DNA of 13,800 nt from Capsulimonas sp. (GTDB taxonomy: Bacteria; Armatimonadota; Armatimonadia; Armatimonadales; Capsulimonadaceae): the NCBI GenBank assembly GCA_025963815.1, contig JAOQAA010000499.1:1-13800 (forward strand), in the 5' to 3' direction. Below, piece after piece: positions 6,818 to 12,916 of this stretch. Positions within the stretch are counted from its first letter, which is position 1. Each line of letters begins with the position of its first letter. Position numbers and translations under genes: made by a program. The notes beneath the pieces are model-generated. The model was given only the letters and a program-made list of their open reading frames with translations, searched no databases and was not told the DNA's origin.

Positions 6818-7834
6818 TCAATCGCCAATACGAATGACGACTTTACCGAAGTGTCTCGCTGTCTTAAGATACGCATACGCTTCAGAAGCTTCATAAAATC
6901 CGAAAATTTTATCGACGATAGGATGAGACTGATGCTGAAGCAAGGCGGCGTTCATGGATTCGAACATCGTTCTTGAGCCGACATAGATGCCCTGCACTCG
7001 GATATTCTTCCCTAGCATCATGCCGGTTTTGATCTCGCCCGCCGCTCCGGTCAGCACGCCCACGAGAGTAATCACGCCGTTGTACCGGACCGCGGTCAGG
7101 GACTGATTGAGCGTGCCCGCGCCGCCGACTTCGACGATATTATCCACCCCATAACCATCCGTCAGCGCCAGAACCTGCTTGCCCCATTTCGGCTCGCTCT
7201 GGTAGTTGATCGTCAGATCCGCGCCCAGAGCTTTGGCGCGCTCCAGTTTTTCATCGCTGCTCGACGTGATGATCACACGGGCGCCCGCTATCTTGGCGAA
7301 CTGCAGCGCGAACAGTGAAACGCCGCCGGTTCCCTGCAAGAGGATGGTGTCTCCCGCCTTGATCCCGCCCACATGGACCAGCGCCTGCCACGCCGTGACG
7401 GCGGCGCAGGGAAGCGTCGCCGCTTCTTCGTACGACAGATAATCCGGAAACTTGACGACTCCGTCTTCGTGAAATACGACATATTCGGAGAGAACGCCGG
7501 GGATGGCGCCGCCCAGCGCGGACACGGATTTCTCGCGAGTCAACTCGCCATCGAGGTACTTCTGCATGAAGATTCCCGCGACACGGTCGCCGGCCTTCAC
7601 CCGCGTCACGCCCTCGCCGACTGCAGTCACCTCTCCAGCTCCATCGGAAAGGGGAACCAAGCCCTCCTCCGTTCCCGGGCCATAGCTGCCCTCGGCCACC
7701 ATTAAGTCCCGGTAGTTGAGGGACGCGGCGCGCATCTTCACAAGTACCTGTCCATATCCAGCCTGCGGCGTCTCGCGCTCCGTAAGCGTCAGCGCCTCCA
7801 GGCCCGATCCATTTCGCAGTTCATAACGTTTCAT
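6818..7834 (-). CDS. NAD(P)-dependent zinc-independent alcohol dehydrogenase / quinone oxidoreductase family (MDR)
   Basis: This 338-residue medium-chain dehydrogenase/reductase has a GroES-like N-terminal half (LVKMRAASLNYRDLM at 31-45; VGEGVTRVKAGDRV at 72-85). The Rossmann half has GTGGVSLFALQFAK at 168-181 and the usual ATLPCAAVTAWQAL before it. The catalytic-zinc Cys/His set of true alcohol dehydrogenases is not apparent, so reduction of quinones or enals with NAD(P)H in the cytoplasm is more likely. The start is the ATG at 7834-7832 after GAGGAGA; an upstream frame to 7903 lies in promoter sequence. It is divergent from a HxlR-family regulator, the arrangement of qor2-qorR in Corynebacterium. 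The exact substrate cannot be read from sequence. Confidence 0.9.
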   Translation of the reverse strand: MKRYELRNGSGLEALTLTERETPQAGYGQVLVKMRAASLNYRDLMVAEGSYGPGTEEGLVPLSDGAGEVTAVGEGVTRVKAGDRVAGIFMQKYLDGELTREKSVSALGGAIPGVLSEYVVFHEDGVVKFPDYLSYEEAATLPCAAVTAWQALVHVGGIKAGDTILLQGTGGVSLFALQFAKIAGARVIITSSSDEKLERAKALGADLTINYQSEPKWGKQVLALTDGYGVDNIVEVGGAGTLNQSLTAVRYNGVITLVGVLTGAAGEIKTGMMLGKNIRVQGIYVGSRTMFESMNAALLQHQSHPIVDKIFGFYEASEAYAYLKTARHFGKVVIRIGD

Positions 7835-7864
7835 GGTTGTTCTCCTCATCCACTGATGAGCTTG

Positions 7865-7893
7865 ATTATGACAAACACAAGCGTTCAGCGCAA
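7865..7893 (-). promoter_or_regulatory. Promoter of the oxidoreductase gene
   Basis: On the minus strand TTGCGC (7893-7888) is 17 bp from CATAAT (7870-7865, 5 of 6 to consensus). The transcript would start near 7858, giving a leader of about 24 nt that contains the GAGGAGA ribosome site. One half of the inverted repeat at 7874-7880 lies in the spacer. Confidence 0.55.
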
Positions 7894-7912
7894 GTACGCA
7901 CATATTTGTGTT
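7874..7912. promoter_or_regulatory. Candidate HxlR operator: inverted half-sites over the divergent promoters
   Basis: AACACAA (7874-7880) and TTGTGTT (7906-7912) are exact inverted copies 25 bp apart. The first lies between the -35 and -10 of the oxidoreductase promoter. The second touches the first base of the regulator's TATACT. A dimeric repressor bound here could silence both genes. This is inferred from position and symmetry only. Confidence 0.4.
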
Positions 7913-7917
7913 ATACT
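7912..7917 (+). promoter_or_regulatory. -10 element of the HxlR regulator gene
   Basis: TATACT matches 5 of 6 to consensus, 31 bp before the ATG, giving a leader of about 25 nt that includes GGAG at 7936-7939. No convincing -35 lies at 16-18 bp. Confidence 0.45.
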
Positions 7918-7948
7918 CACAAAAAAGGAACTAATGGAGTAAAGAGAG

Positions 7949-8299
7949 ATGCGCGCGAAACGATTTGACTGTTCGTATGGGTGTTCGGTGGAAGCGACTC
8001 TGGATGTGATCGGCGGCAAATGGAAGTCGGTGATCTTGTTTCACCTGCTGGGCGGCGCAAAGAGATTTGGGGAGTTGCAGCGGATGCTGCCGGGTGTCAC
8101 CCAGCGGATGCTGACATTGCAGCTGCGCGAGCTGGAGGAAGACGGCGTCGTGCATCGCGAGATCTACCGGCAAATCCCGCCTAAGGTCGAGTACTCGTTA
8201 ACGGAATACGGACAGACACTGGAATCGATCCTTTGCCAGATGCGAGAGTGGGGGGAAGGCTTTGTCGGGCGAAACGCTGGGAACAAAGCCGGCGTCTGA
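7949..8299 (+). CDS. HxlR/DUF24-family winged-helix transcriptional regulator, likely thiol redox sensor
   Basis: This 116-residue DNA-binding protein is typical of the family. CSVEATLDVIGGKWKSVIL (12-30) opens the HxlR fold. The helix-turn-helix region covers RFGELQRMLPGVTQRMLTLQ (39-58), and the beta wing has IPPKVEYSLTEYG (76-88). Cysteines at 8, 12 and 96 fit the DUF24 pattern, in which an N-terminal Cys reacts with quinones, aldehydes or disulfide stress (YodB, QorR, HypR). The ATG at 7949 has GGAG 9 nt upstream. It is divergent from a quinone-oxidoreductase-like gene and probably represses both it and itself from the shared 114-bp region. The effector is unknown; quinones or electrophiles are the natural guess from the neighbour. 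Confidence 0.92.
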   Translation: MRAKRFDCSYGCSVEATLDVIGGKWKSVILFHLLGGAKRFGELQRMLPGVTQRMLTLQLRELEEDGVVHREIYRQIPPKVEYSLTEYGQTLESILCQMREWGEGFVGRNAGNKAGV

Positions 8300-8310
8300 A
8301 AACACAAGAA

Positions 8311-8343
8311 GACAAATAAAACGGCCGCCCCGGGGGCGGCCGT
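8311..8343 (-). terminator. Intrinsic terminator of the TPR protein gene
   Basis: An 11-bp GC-rich stem (ACGGCCGCCCC at 8321-8331 with its complement at 8333-8343) is followed on the minus strand by TTTATTTGTC. It lies 34 bp after the TPR gene's stop. The convergent regulator gene ends at 8299; the hairpin may also slow its transcript, but no T-run follows on the plus strand. Confidence 0.8.
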
Positions 8344-8376
8344 AAATCGATGCGCGGGAATCCCAAATCAGTGCTA

Positions 8377-9216
8377 TTAAGGAGCGGAAGCGATGATGCG
8401 GTCCGCTTCGGCGTAAGCCGCTTTGGCGTCCGCCATCCGTCCGGAACGCTCGTAGACGACGCCAATATCTTTCTGAGTCTGGGACTGCGCGACTTTGTCG
8501 CCCAGCTGCGCGTAGAGCGCGCCGGCGCGGTTGAAGCTGTCCAAAGCCTTGTCGTACTCCTTCAAACGTGTGAAGGCGCGACCGAGATTGCTGGCGGTAT
8601 ACGCGGAATACTCTTTGTTTCCCTCTTTGTCGAAGGCGATGAATGCATCCGAGTAGACGTCTACGGCTTTGGCGTAGTCGCCGGAGACAGCGTAGGCCGT
8701 TCCCAGATCAGCCTGCGTGACGGCGATCGCATGCGGCTCGCCCAGCTTCTTGCGCAGCTCCAGCGCCCGTATCTGAAGGGTAATGGCGCGAGGAGCCTGG
8801 CCCTGTTTGAGGGTCGCATTCGCGAGAGCGCTCAGGCTGCGGGCGATCGCGGTGTCGTCGCCACTCTTCTCAGAAAAACTTAAGTTCAGCGTGTCGTAGT
8901 AAACAGCCTGCGCCCAGCGAGATGTCTTATAGCAGACAAAGCCGAGCTGATCGAGAAAGGCGGCGGTATTGGCGTCGTCCTTCGCGATTTTCGATTTTTC
9001 CAGGCCGTCGAGAAATACTTTTTCCGCGCCCACATAATCGCCCGCGTCCTCAAGCTTGAGGCCCTGCTGAAAGAGATCTGCGATTTCCTTGGTTTTGGCG
9101 ACGTGAACTCCGGACTTCGCTGAGCTGCTCGGCTCGGCGAAAACCGCTCCTCCGGTCAGAATGACCGTCATCAATGTCGCGCTCACTAATGAGCGATAGA
9201 AACTGCCGCTATGCAT
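8377..9216 (-). CDS. Exported tetratricopeptide-repeat protein
   Basis: This 279-residue protein has a signal peptide (about residues 1-27, ending AVFA before EPSS), so it acts in periplasm or outside. From residue 43 to the end it is nearly all TPR-type helical pairs. Clear repeats are ADLFQQGLKLEDAGDYVGAE (46-65), VTQADLGTAYAVSGDYAKAV (166-185), ASNLGRAFTRLKEYDKALDS (208-227) and QKDIGVVYERSGRMADAKAA (248-267), with two weaker ones between. Such arrays bind peptides or partner proteins; no catalytic domain is fused. AGGAG lies about 10 nt before the ATG at 9216-9214. It has its own terminator and a divergent promoter region, so it is a single-gene unit. The partner is unknown. Confidence 0.88.
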   Translation of the reverse strand: MHSGSFYRSLVSATLMTVILTGGAVFAEPSSSAKSGVHVAKTKEIADLFQQGLKLEDAGDYVGAEKVFLDGLEKSKIAKDDANTAAFLDQLGFVCYKTSRWAQAVYYDTLNLSFSEKSGDDTAIARSLSALANATLKQGQAPRAITLQIRALELRKKLGEPHAIAVTQADLGTAYAVSGDYAKAVDVYSDAFIAFDKEGNKEYSAYTASNLGRAFTRLKEYDKALDSFNRAGALYAQLGDKVAQSQTQKDIGVVYERSGRMADAKAAYAEADRIIASAP

Positions 9217-9287
9217 GGATGAGAGCTCCTCATGTCCTTATGTACATTGCTCCAATAGATATTATGATGTCGAAAATCGAGTCAAAG

Positions 9288-9318
9288 TTCTAGTATTGAT
9301 CACAGTATTATACTAGAA
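9288..9318. promoter_or_regulatory. Palindromic operator candidate over the TPR gene promoter
   Basis: A 9-bp perfect inverted repeat TTCTAGTAT (9288-9296) / ATACTAGAA (9310-9318) has a 13-bp spacer. Inside, AGTATT recurs at 9304-9309 exactly 12 bp after 9292, and AGTAT-T-ATACT (9304-9314) is a second palindrome. The minus-strand TATAAT lies within it. Confidence 0.45.
9307..9312 (-). promoter_or_regulatory. -10 element of the TPR gene
   Basis: A perfect TATAAT on the minus strand lies about 90 bp before the ATG at 9216. The -35 region (CTGTGT at 17 bp) is poor, which suggests an activator or a weak promoter. Confidence 0.45.
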
Positions 9319-9402
9319 GAAACGGCAAAACACAGAAGATATTAGCCATTTAATTACAAGTTCAAACAAGCAGACAGTCAGAAAGATGGATTGCAATGCG
9401 CG

Positions 9403-9449
9403 GAAATAGTATCAGCAGCGATATTATTGAAACAAAACTATACTATTTC
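9403..9449. promoter_or_regulatory. Second AGTAT inverted repeat upstream of the DUF488 promoter
   Basis: A 10-bp perfect inverted repeat GAAATAGTAT (9403-9412) / ATACTATTTC (9440-9449) is separated by 27 bp and ends 12 bp before the -35 at 9462. It shares the core TAGTAT with the palindrome at 9288-9318. Confidence 0.4.
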
Positions 9450-9461
9450 TCAAAATATCTC

Positions 9462-9490
9462 TTGACATAATCGCCGCAAAATGGTATCAT
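9462..9490 (+). promoter_or_regulatory. Consensus sigma-70 promoter for the DUF488-like gene
   Basis: A perfect TTGACA (9462-9467), a 17-bp spacer and TATCAT (9485-9490, 5 of 6) form the best promoter in the window. Transcription should start near 9497, giving a leader of about 78 nt. Confidence 0.85.
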
Positions 9491-9562
9491 TTCAATCTAG
9501 ATTAGGGGCTTTCTTCGCTTAACAATACCGAACATATGTTCTTAAAGAAAATTAATGATCAC

Positions 9563-9568
9563 GGGAGG
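9563..9568 (+). promoter_or_regulatory. Ribosome binding site that fixes the DUF488-like start
   Basis: GGGAGG with 6 nt spacing precedes ATG 9575. The in-frame ATG at 9536 has no such site, so the shorter protein is preferred. Confidence 0.75.
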
Positions 9569-9574
9569 ACGATT

Positions 9575-10039
9575 ATGGGCGAGCTTTATCATTGCGGCTA
9601 TCCTGGGCGCGCTCCCGAGGATTTGCGGCGGATCGCGGAGCGTTTGGACGCGACGGTGGTGGATATCCGCTATAGTGCGCTAATGGCGGCCGAGCCGCGC
9701 TGGCGCGGCTCGGCGCTGCGGGAGCTTTTGGGAGACCGGTATGTCCGCTGCATCGCTCTGGCCGATCACGATGGCTGCGGCGCGGCGGCCGGCGCGAGAT
9801 CCATCATCGACTATCATCTGGGAGTGGAGTTTCTGCGCCAGATCGCCGGCCCCATGATCCTGCTGTGCGGCTGCCGGGATTCGCGTCATGGGCACCGCGC
9901 CGCAGTCGCCCGGCGGTTGTGGCTCGAACATCGGTGGGACAGCCGCGAGCTCGATTGGGACGACGAATCGGCGTTTCCCCCGCATTCGGAAGCGTCCTAC
10001 ACCCGACTGTGCCGGGGGGAGCTGGCGCACCGCGCCTAG
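9575..10039 (+). CDS. DUF488-like protein
   Basis: This 154-residue cytoplasmic protein has the DUF488 outline. It starts with LYHCGYPGRAPEDLRRIAERL, cut here as YHCGYPGR then DLRRIAERL (family: GHS then EEFL-type helix). VVDIRYSA (28-35) corresponds to VVDVRxxP, and a strand MILLCGCRDSRHGHRAAVARRL (94-115, with LLC then HGHR) corresponds to LLCxExxPxxCHRxxVAxxL. The usual Cys of CHR is Gly here (G106-H107-R108), while C98 is kept and an extra C100 is present. DUF488 has no established biochemical function. It is a single gene with a strong promoter, divergent from the TPR gene. Family assignment is by pattern only, and a diverged relative is possible. Confidence 0.7.
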   Translation: MGELYHCGYPGRAPEDLRRIAERLDATVVDIRYSALMAAEPRWRGSALRELLGDRYVRCIALADHDGCGAAAGARSIIDYHLGVEFLRQIAGPMILLCGCRDSRHGHRAAVARRLWLEHRWDSRELDWDDESAFPPHSEASYTRLCRGELAHRA

Positions 10040-10338
10040 CCAAAATCATTCACGAAGATTTATGTTTCCTTGACCCAGTTACTGCACTCTTAAGTATTCA
10101 GTTCAATCACTCGATCGCCACCCCTTAGGAGGCGAAGACGCAACGAGCGATTGCGCAGGTCATGCAGTCGAAGCGGGGATGATTTCCTTGCCGGCAAGAG
10201 CAGGAAAGTCGAGACTCCGTGGTGTATCTTTGGCCAAACAGGCGTCTCCTTTGGCTTTGGTATGTGGTTACAGCACAATTCAACGGAGTGCGCCCGCTTT
10301 AATCTATTTGTGCATAATCCGGGCTAGGAGTTGAAGCG
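10040..10338. other. Intergenic region without a supported gene
   Basis: This 299-bp region is less GC-rich than its neighbours. A 62-codon minus-strand frame (10090-10278) lacks a ribosome site, and its third codon positions are not enriched in G/C. One plus-strand frame also stays open through 10126-10327 with a plausible amino-acid mix but no start. It could be a decayed gene or a repeat. Small palindromes lie at about 10188-10199 (CTTGCCGGCAAG) and 10230-10239 (TTTGGCCAAA), and AGACGC near 10135 can pair with GCGTCT near 10243. CATAAT at 10313-10318 may serve the next gene. Confidence 0.4.
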
Positions 10339-10734
10339 ATGAAACGTGTCACTGGTATCGGCGGAATTTTCTTCAAGTCGAAGGATCCCAAAGTGTTGAC
10401 CGATTGGTACGCAAGCCATCTCGGCATTCCACTGGGCGAGCACGGCGAAGTGATGTTCAAATGGCGTGGCGCGGAGCCTTCGACCGAGGAAGGCGTCACC
10501 GTTTGGGCGCCGTTTCCCGAGGACACAGACTATTTCGAACCAACAAAAGCTGCGTTCATGGTCAATTACCGAGTGGATGACCTCGACGCTCTCCTGGAAG
10601 CGCTCACGGCAGAGGGTGTCGAGATCGATCCGAAGCGCGACGATTCCGAATATGGCCGCTTCGCCTGGATCACTGATCCCGAAGGCAATCGGATCGAACT
10701 GTGGGAACCCCCAAAAGAAGAGCAAACTGTGTAG
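10339..10734 (+). CDS. VOC (glyoxalase/bleomycin-resistance) superfamily protein
   Basis: This 131-residue protein is a single vicinal-oxygen-chelate protomer of two beta-alpha-beta-beta-beta modules. The first is VTGIGGIFFKSKDPKVLTDWY (4-24; read as VTGIGGIFFK then DPKVLTDWY). The second starts FMVNYRVDDLDALLEAL (73-89) and closes with WITDPEGNRIELWEP (110-124). E120 sits where the C-terminal metal ligand normally lies. The His positions in strand 1 of each module appear to be Gly9 and a small residue near 71-72, so the usual metal set looks incomplete, and glyoxalase I activity is unlikely to be safe to assign. AGGAG with 8 nt spacing supports ATG 10339. It is a single gene with an unknown substrate. 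Confidence 0.88.
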   Translation: MKRVTGIGGIFFKSKDPKVLTDWYASHLGIPLGEHGEVMFKWRGAEPSTEEGVTVWAPFPEDTDYFEPTKAAFMVNYRVDDLDALLEALTAEGVEIDPKRDDSEYGRFAWITDPEGNRIELWEPPKEEQTV

Positions 10735-10742
10735 AGGCTGAC

Positions 10743-10901
10743 CTACCCCAGCTCAATCCTGTGCCCCCCTCCCAAATCCCACGCCGGATCGTGCTTCCAG
10801 TCCTCGCAGATGTACTGGAAATGGCGGTTCGGCGGCTTCCCACGCCTGTTTACCCTGTAAATCTTCACTAACCCTGCCGAAGAATCCCTTGTGATCATCA
10901 T
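10743..10901 (-). CDS. Possible small hypothetical protein (52 codons or fewer)
   Basis: A minus-strand frame runs from ATGATG at 10901 to TAG at 10745-10743. The last 40 residues look protein-like, with few Arg/Ala and several aromatics (KPPNRHFQYICEDWKHDPAW near residues 22-41). About four fifths of their third codon positions are G or C, as in neighbouring genes. No ribosome site precedes the ATGs. A GTG at 10868-10866, after GGCAGGG at short spacing, is another possible start (41 residues, beginning MKIYRVNRRGK). It is convergent with the VOC gene, with 8 bp between stops. No family is recognised; it may be a remnant of a longer gene. Confidence 0.4.
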   Translation of the reverse strand: MMITRDSSAGLVKIYRVNRRGKPPNRHFQYICEDWKHDPAWDLGGGHRIELG

Positions 10902-10944
10902 CGCGCCCGCACGCAATACCGCGTTTTGGGAGACGATGAACGAT

Positions 10945-10950
10945 AGGTGA
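10945..10950 (+). promoter_or_regulatory. Ribosome binding site deciding the second GGDEF gene's start
   Basis: AGGTGA lies 5 nt before ATG 10956. The in-frame GTG at 10947 is inside this site and has no close site of its own, so ATG 10956 is preferred. Confidence 0.65.
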
Positions 10951-10955
10951 GAAAG

Positions 10956-11843
10956 ATGAACAACGCCTCCATACGAGTGCGAAAAATAGGAATCGGAGCG
11001 TCAAGCGCCGCGGCGCTGATTGAACTGGCGCATTTGATTGCCCCGCGTCCGACAGCAGACGCGGCGGGCAGGCTGCGGTATGTGCTGGAGACAATGACGC
11101 AAAGCGTCGGTCTGACCGGGCTTCTGATCAGCTGGGGTTTGATCGCCGTGCTCTTTGCCGCCGTGGTGATCCTGGCGTTCGGCCGCAGCGGCCAGCCGGA
11201 ACTCATTGCCGGGGCAAAGCGCGAGGCGGAAGTCCAGGCGGCCGCACGGCGCAAGGTCGAGGAGCAGTTGCGCGAAGCGCAGGCGAAGCTGGAGGCGCAG
11301 GCCAAAACGATCGAGACGCTGGGCGAGCGCGCGGAGGCGTCCGCCGCCGTTGATGGACTGACGGGCCTGCCCAACCATCGCGCCTTCCATGTCAAGCTGA
11401 CCGAGGAGTGCTGGCGAGCGTCGCGCTATGAAGCGCCGCTGTCCGTGGTGGTTCTGGACATCGACCACTTCCGCGACTACAACGATACCTTCGGCGTGAC
11501 GGCTGGCGACGACGTTTTGAAGATGACGTCCGCGCTGCTGAAGCGCGCAGCCCGCGCCTGTGACTGCGTGACCCGCTACGGGGGCCAGCAGTTCGCGATC
11601 ATCCTTCCGGAAGCCACGCGCGCCCAGGCCGAAGCCGCCGCCGAGCGGTTCCGCGAGATCGTCGCCGGCGGCCGCTGGCAAAAGCGCGGCGTCGTCGTCA
11701 GCGCCGGCGTCGCCACACTGGATGTCGGCCAATCCGCCTCCGCCCTCGCCGCTCAGGCCGAGCGCGCCGTTTCCGTGGCGAAAGCGCGGGGACGCAACTG
11801 CATCGCGACCGATTGGGAGCAGGCGGAGCGGATGGCGGCGTAA
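10956..11843 (+). CDS. Membrane-anchored degenerate GGDEF protein (GGQQF, I-site kept)
   Basis: This 295-residue protein has a weak hydrophobic segment at 11-30, a clear TM at 51-76, a charged coiled coil at about 85-130 and a GGDEF domain at 131-285. The fold signature is strong (DGLTGLPNHRAF, LDIDHFRDYNDTFG, RYGG, QFAIILPE), but key residues are changed. The catalytic motif is GGQQF (209-213), with both acidic positions Gln. The FGH His is Val181, and the usual ALYxAK near the end is AVSVAK. The fourth GGDEF residue (Glu) is needed for metal binding and catalysis, so no cyclase activity is expected. The inhibitory motif RACD (200-203) has exactly the PleD spacing, so it may bind c-di-GMP as an effector. 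Its domain resembles that of the active cyclase at 415-3651. No output domain is fused. Confidence 0.9.
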   Translation: MNNASIRVRKIGIGASSAAALIELAHLIAPRPTADAAGRLRYVLETMTQSVGLTGLLISWGLIAVLFAAVVILAFGRSGQPELIAGAKREAEVQAAARRKVEEQLREAQAKLEAQAKTIETLGERAEASAAVDGLTGLPNHRAFHVKLTEECWRASRYEAPLSVVVLDIDHFRDYNDTFGVTAGDDVLKMTSALLKRAARACDCVTRYGGQQFAIILPEATRAQAEAAAERFREIVAGGRWQKRGVVVSAGVATLDVGQSASALAAQAERAVSVAKARGRNCIATDWEQAERMAA

Positions 11844-11871
11844 CCGCTCAATTGACCTTACGACAGAAGAA

Positions 11872-11898
11872 TGGCCAGACGATAAAATCGTCTGGCCA
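11872..11898. terminator. Hairpin between convergent genes, possible bidirectional terminator
   Basis: A perfect 12-bp stem TGGCCAGACGAT (11872-11883) / ATCGTCTGGCCA (11887-11898) has an AAA loop. It lies 29 bp after the degenerate GGDEF gene's stop and 6 bp after the GH43 gene's stop on the other strand. Only weak T-richness follows on the minus strand (ATTCTTCTGT). Confidence 0.55.
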
Positions 11899-11903
11899 CC
11901 ATA

Positions 11904-12899
11904 CTATGGTAAGATCTGCGCTTCACCCGTCTTCACATCCAGCGTCCACGCCTTCGGCGCGGGAAGGGTGAGCTTGCCGTCCCCAATTTCCAGCGGCATC
12001 CACAGATAACGCGAATCCCATTGTGTCTTCGGCTTCCAGATGTCGCCCATGAAGATCACCGTTGTGGATTTGGAGCCGACCACTTTCAGCATCATCGTCG
12101 ACTGCGATCCGTAGGTGTTCACTTCGGGAGGCGCGATGTCCTTGAACTCCGACCATGGTCCGGAAAGCGATGTCGCAGTCGCATACTTGTTCGGGTTGGG
12201 ATTCCAGCCCGTGAGCGCCGAGCCGATGGCGTAGTAGAGGCCCTGATAATGGACCACTGCGCCGCCCTCCATGTGCATGGGGATCAGGCATACCTCTTTT
12301 TCCACGTTCAGATAATCGTCCGAAAGCTTCGCGATGTGAAAGCCGTTGGGGCGGTCCTCGAAGATCAGATAGGCCGAGCCGTCGTCGTCGACAAACTGGC
12401 CGATGTCACGGCTAATCTGGCCGAGCGGCCGGAAGCTTTTGAGATATGTGTAATCCCGATCTACGTGCTTCGAGGTCGCGATGCCCACACGCGCCAGGCT
12501 ATAGTCACTGCTGTCCAGATGGAAATACATCACATATAGCTTGGTCTTGGCGTTGTAGAAGACCTTGGGACGCTCCAGCACCCAGCGCTCCCCCAAGTTC
12601 TCGGGAGCCGCCATCTTCAGCGCCGGGGCGTGAAACTTCCAATAGACCAGATCCTGAGACGAATAACAGCCGACGTAGCGAAGACTGGGCTCGTTGTCCT
12701 GCGCGCGGTATTCGCCGAACCAGTAATAGGTTTTGCCCTGCTTGAGTATGCCGCCGCCGTGCGCCTGGATATGATTGCCTTTGTCGTCAGGCCAAACATC
12801 GCCGGGATGCACCGTCTGCGGCTTCGCCGGCGCCGCGGACACGCACGCCAGCGCGCCCATCACTATCAGGGCGTAGAGCGCTGAAGTCTTTGGAATCAA
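11904..12899 (-). CDS. Secreted glycoside hydrolase family 43, exo-beta-1,3-galactanase-like
   Basis: This 331-residue enzyme has a signal peptide (1-25, ending SAAPA) and a single five-bladed GH43 domain. Motifs in order are IQAHGGGILKQGKTYYWFGE (44-63), VGCYSSQDLVYWKF (76-89), LERPKVFYN (108-116), RDIGQFVDDDGSAYLIF (164-180), MEGGAVVHYQGLYYAIGS (210-227) and TYGSQSTMML (262-271). This pattern matches the GH43 group of galactan 1,3-beta-galactosidases, which release galactose from arabinogalactan main chains. In the fungal enzyme Pc1,3Gal43A the acid is a Glu and the base a Gln; E211 and Q266 appear to be the equivalents, with E109 as third residue. It starts at TTG 12899 with AGGAGAG 8 nt upstream; no in-frame ATG would keep the signal peptide. 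It lies 17 bp after the ProA-like gene and is probably coupled to it. No carbohydrate-binding module is fused. Confidence 0.88.
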   Translation of the reverse strand: MIPKTSALYALIVMGALACVSAAPAKPQTVHPGDVWPDDKGNHIQAHGGGILKQGKTYYWFGEYRAQDNEPSLRYVGCYSSQDLVYWKFHAPALKMAAPENLGERWVLERPKVFYNAKTKLYVMYFHLDSSDYSLARVGIATSKHVDRDYTYLKSFRPLGQISRDIGQFVDDDGSAYLIFEDRPNGFHIAKLSDDYLNVEKEVCLIPMHMEGGAVVHYQGLYYAIGSALTGWNPNPNKYATATSLSGPWSEFKDIAPPEVNTYGSQSTMMLKVVGSKSTTVIFMGDIWKPKTQWDSRYLWMPLEIGDGKLTLPAPKAWTLDVKTGEAQILP

Positions 12900-12907
12900 T
12901 GTTCACA

Positions 12908-12914
12908 CTCTCCT
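12908..12914 (-). promoter_or_regulatory. Ribosome binding site supporting the TTG start of the GH43 gene
   Basis: AGGAGAG on the minus strand, 8 nt before TTG 12899-12897. It begins 2 bp after the TAA of the upstream ProA-like gene, so the two are likely on one mRNA. Confidence 0.7.
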
Positions 12915-12916
12915 AA

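Noticed and set aside
7835..7903. N-terminal extension of the oxidoreductase
   Set aside because: It runs across the promoter, and ATG 7834 has a strong GAGGAGA site and fits family N-termini.
11001..11732. Minus-strand frame of 243 codons
   Set aside because: It is antisense to the GGDEF-fold gene, whose protein motifs are unmistakable.
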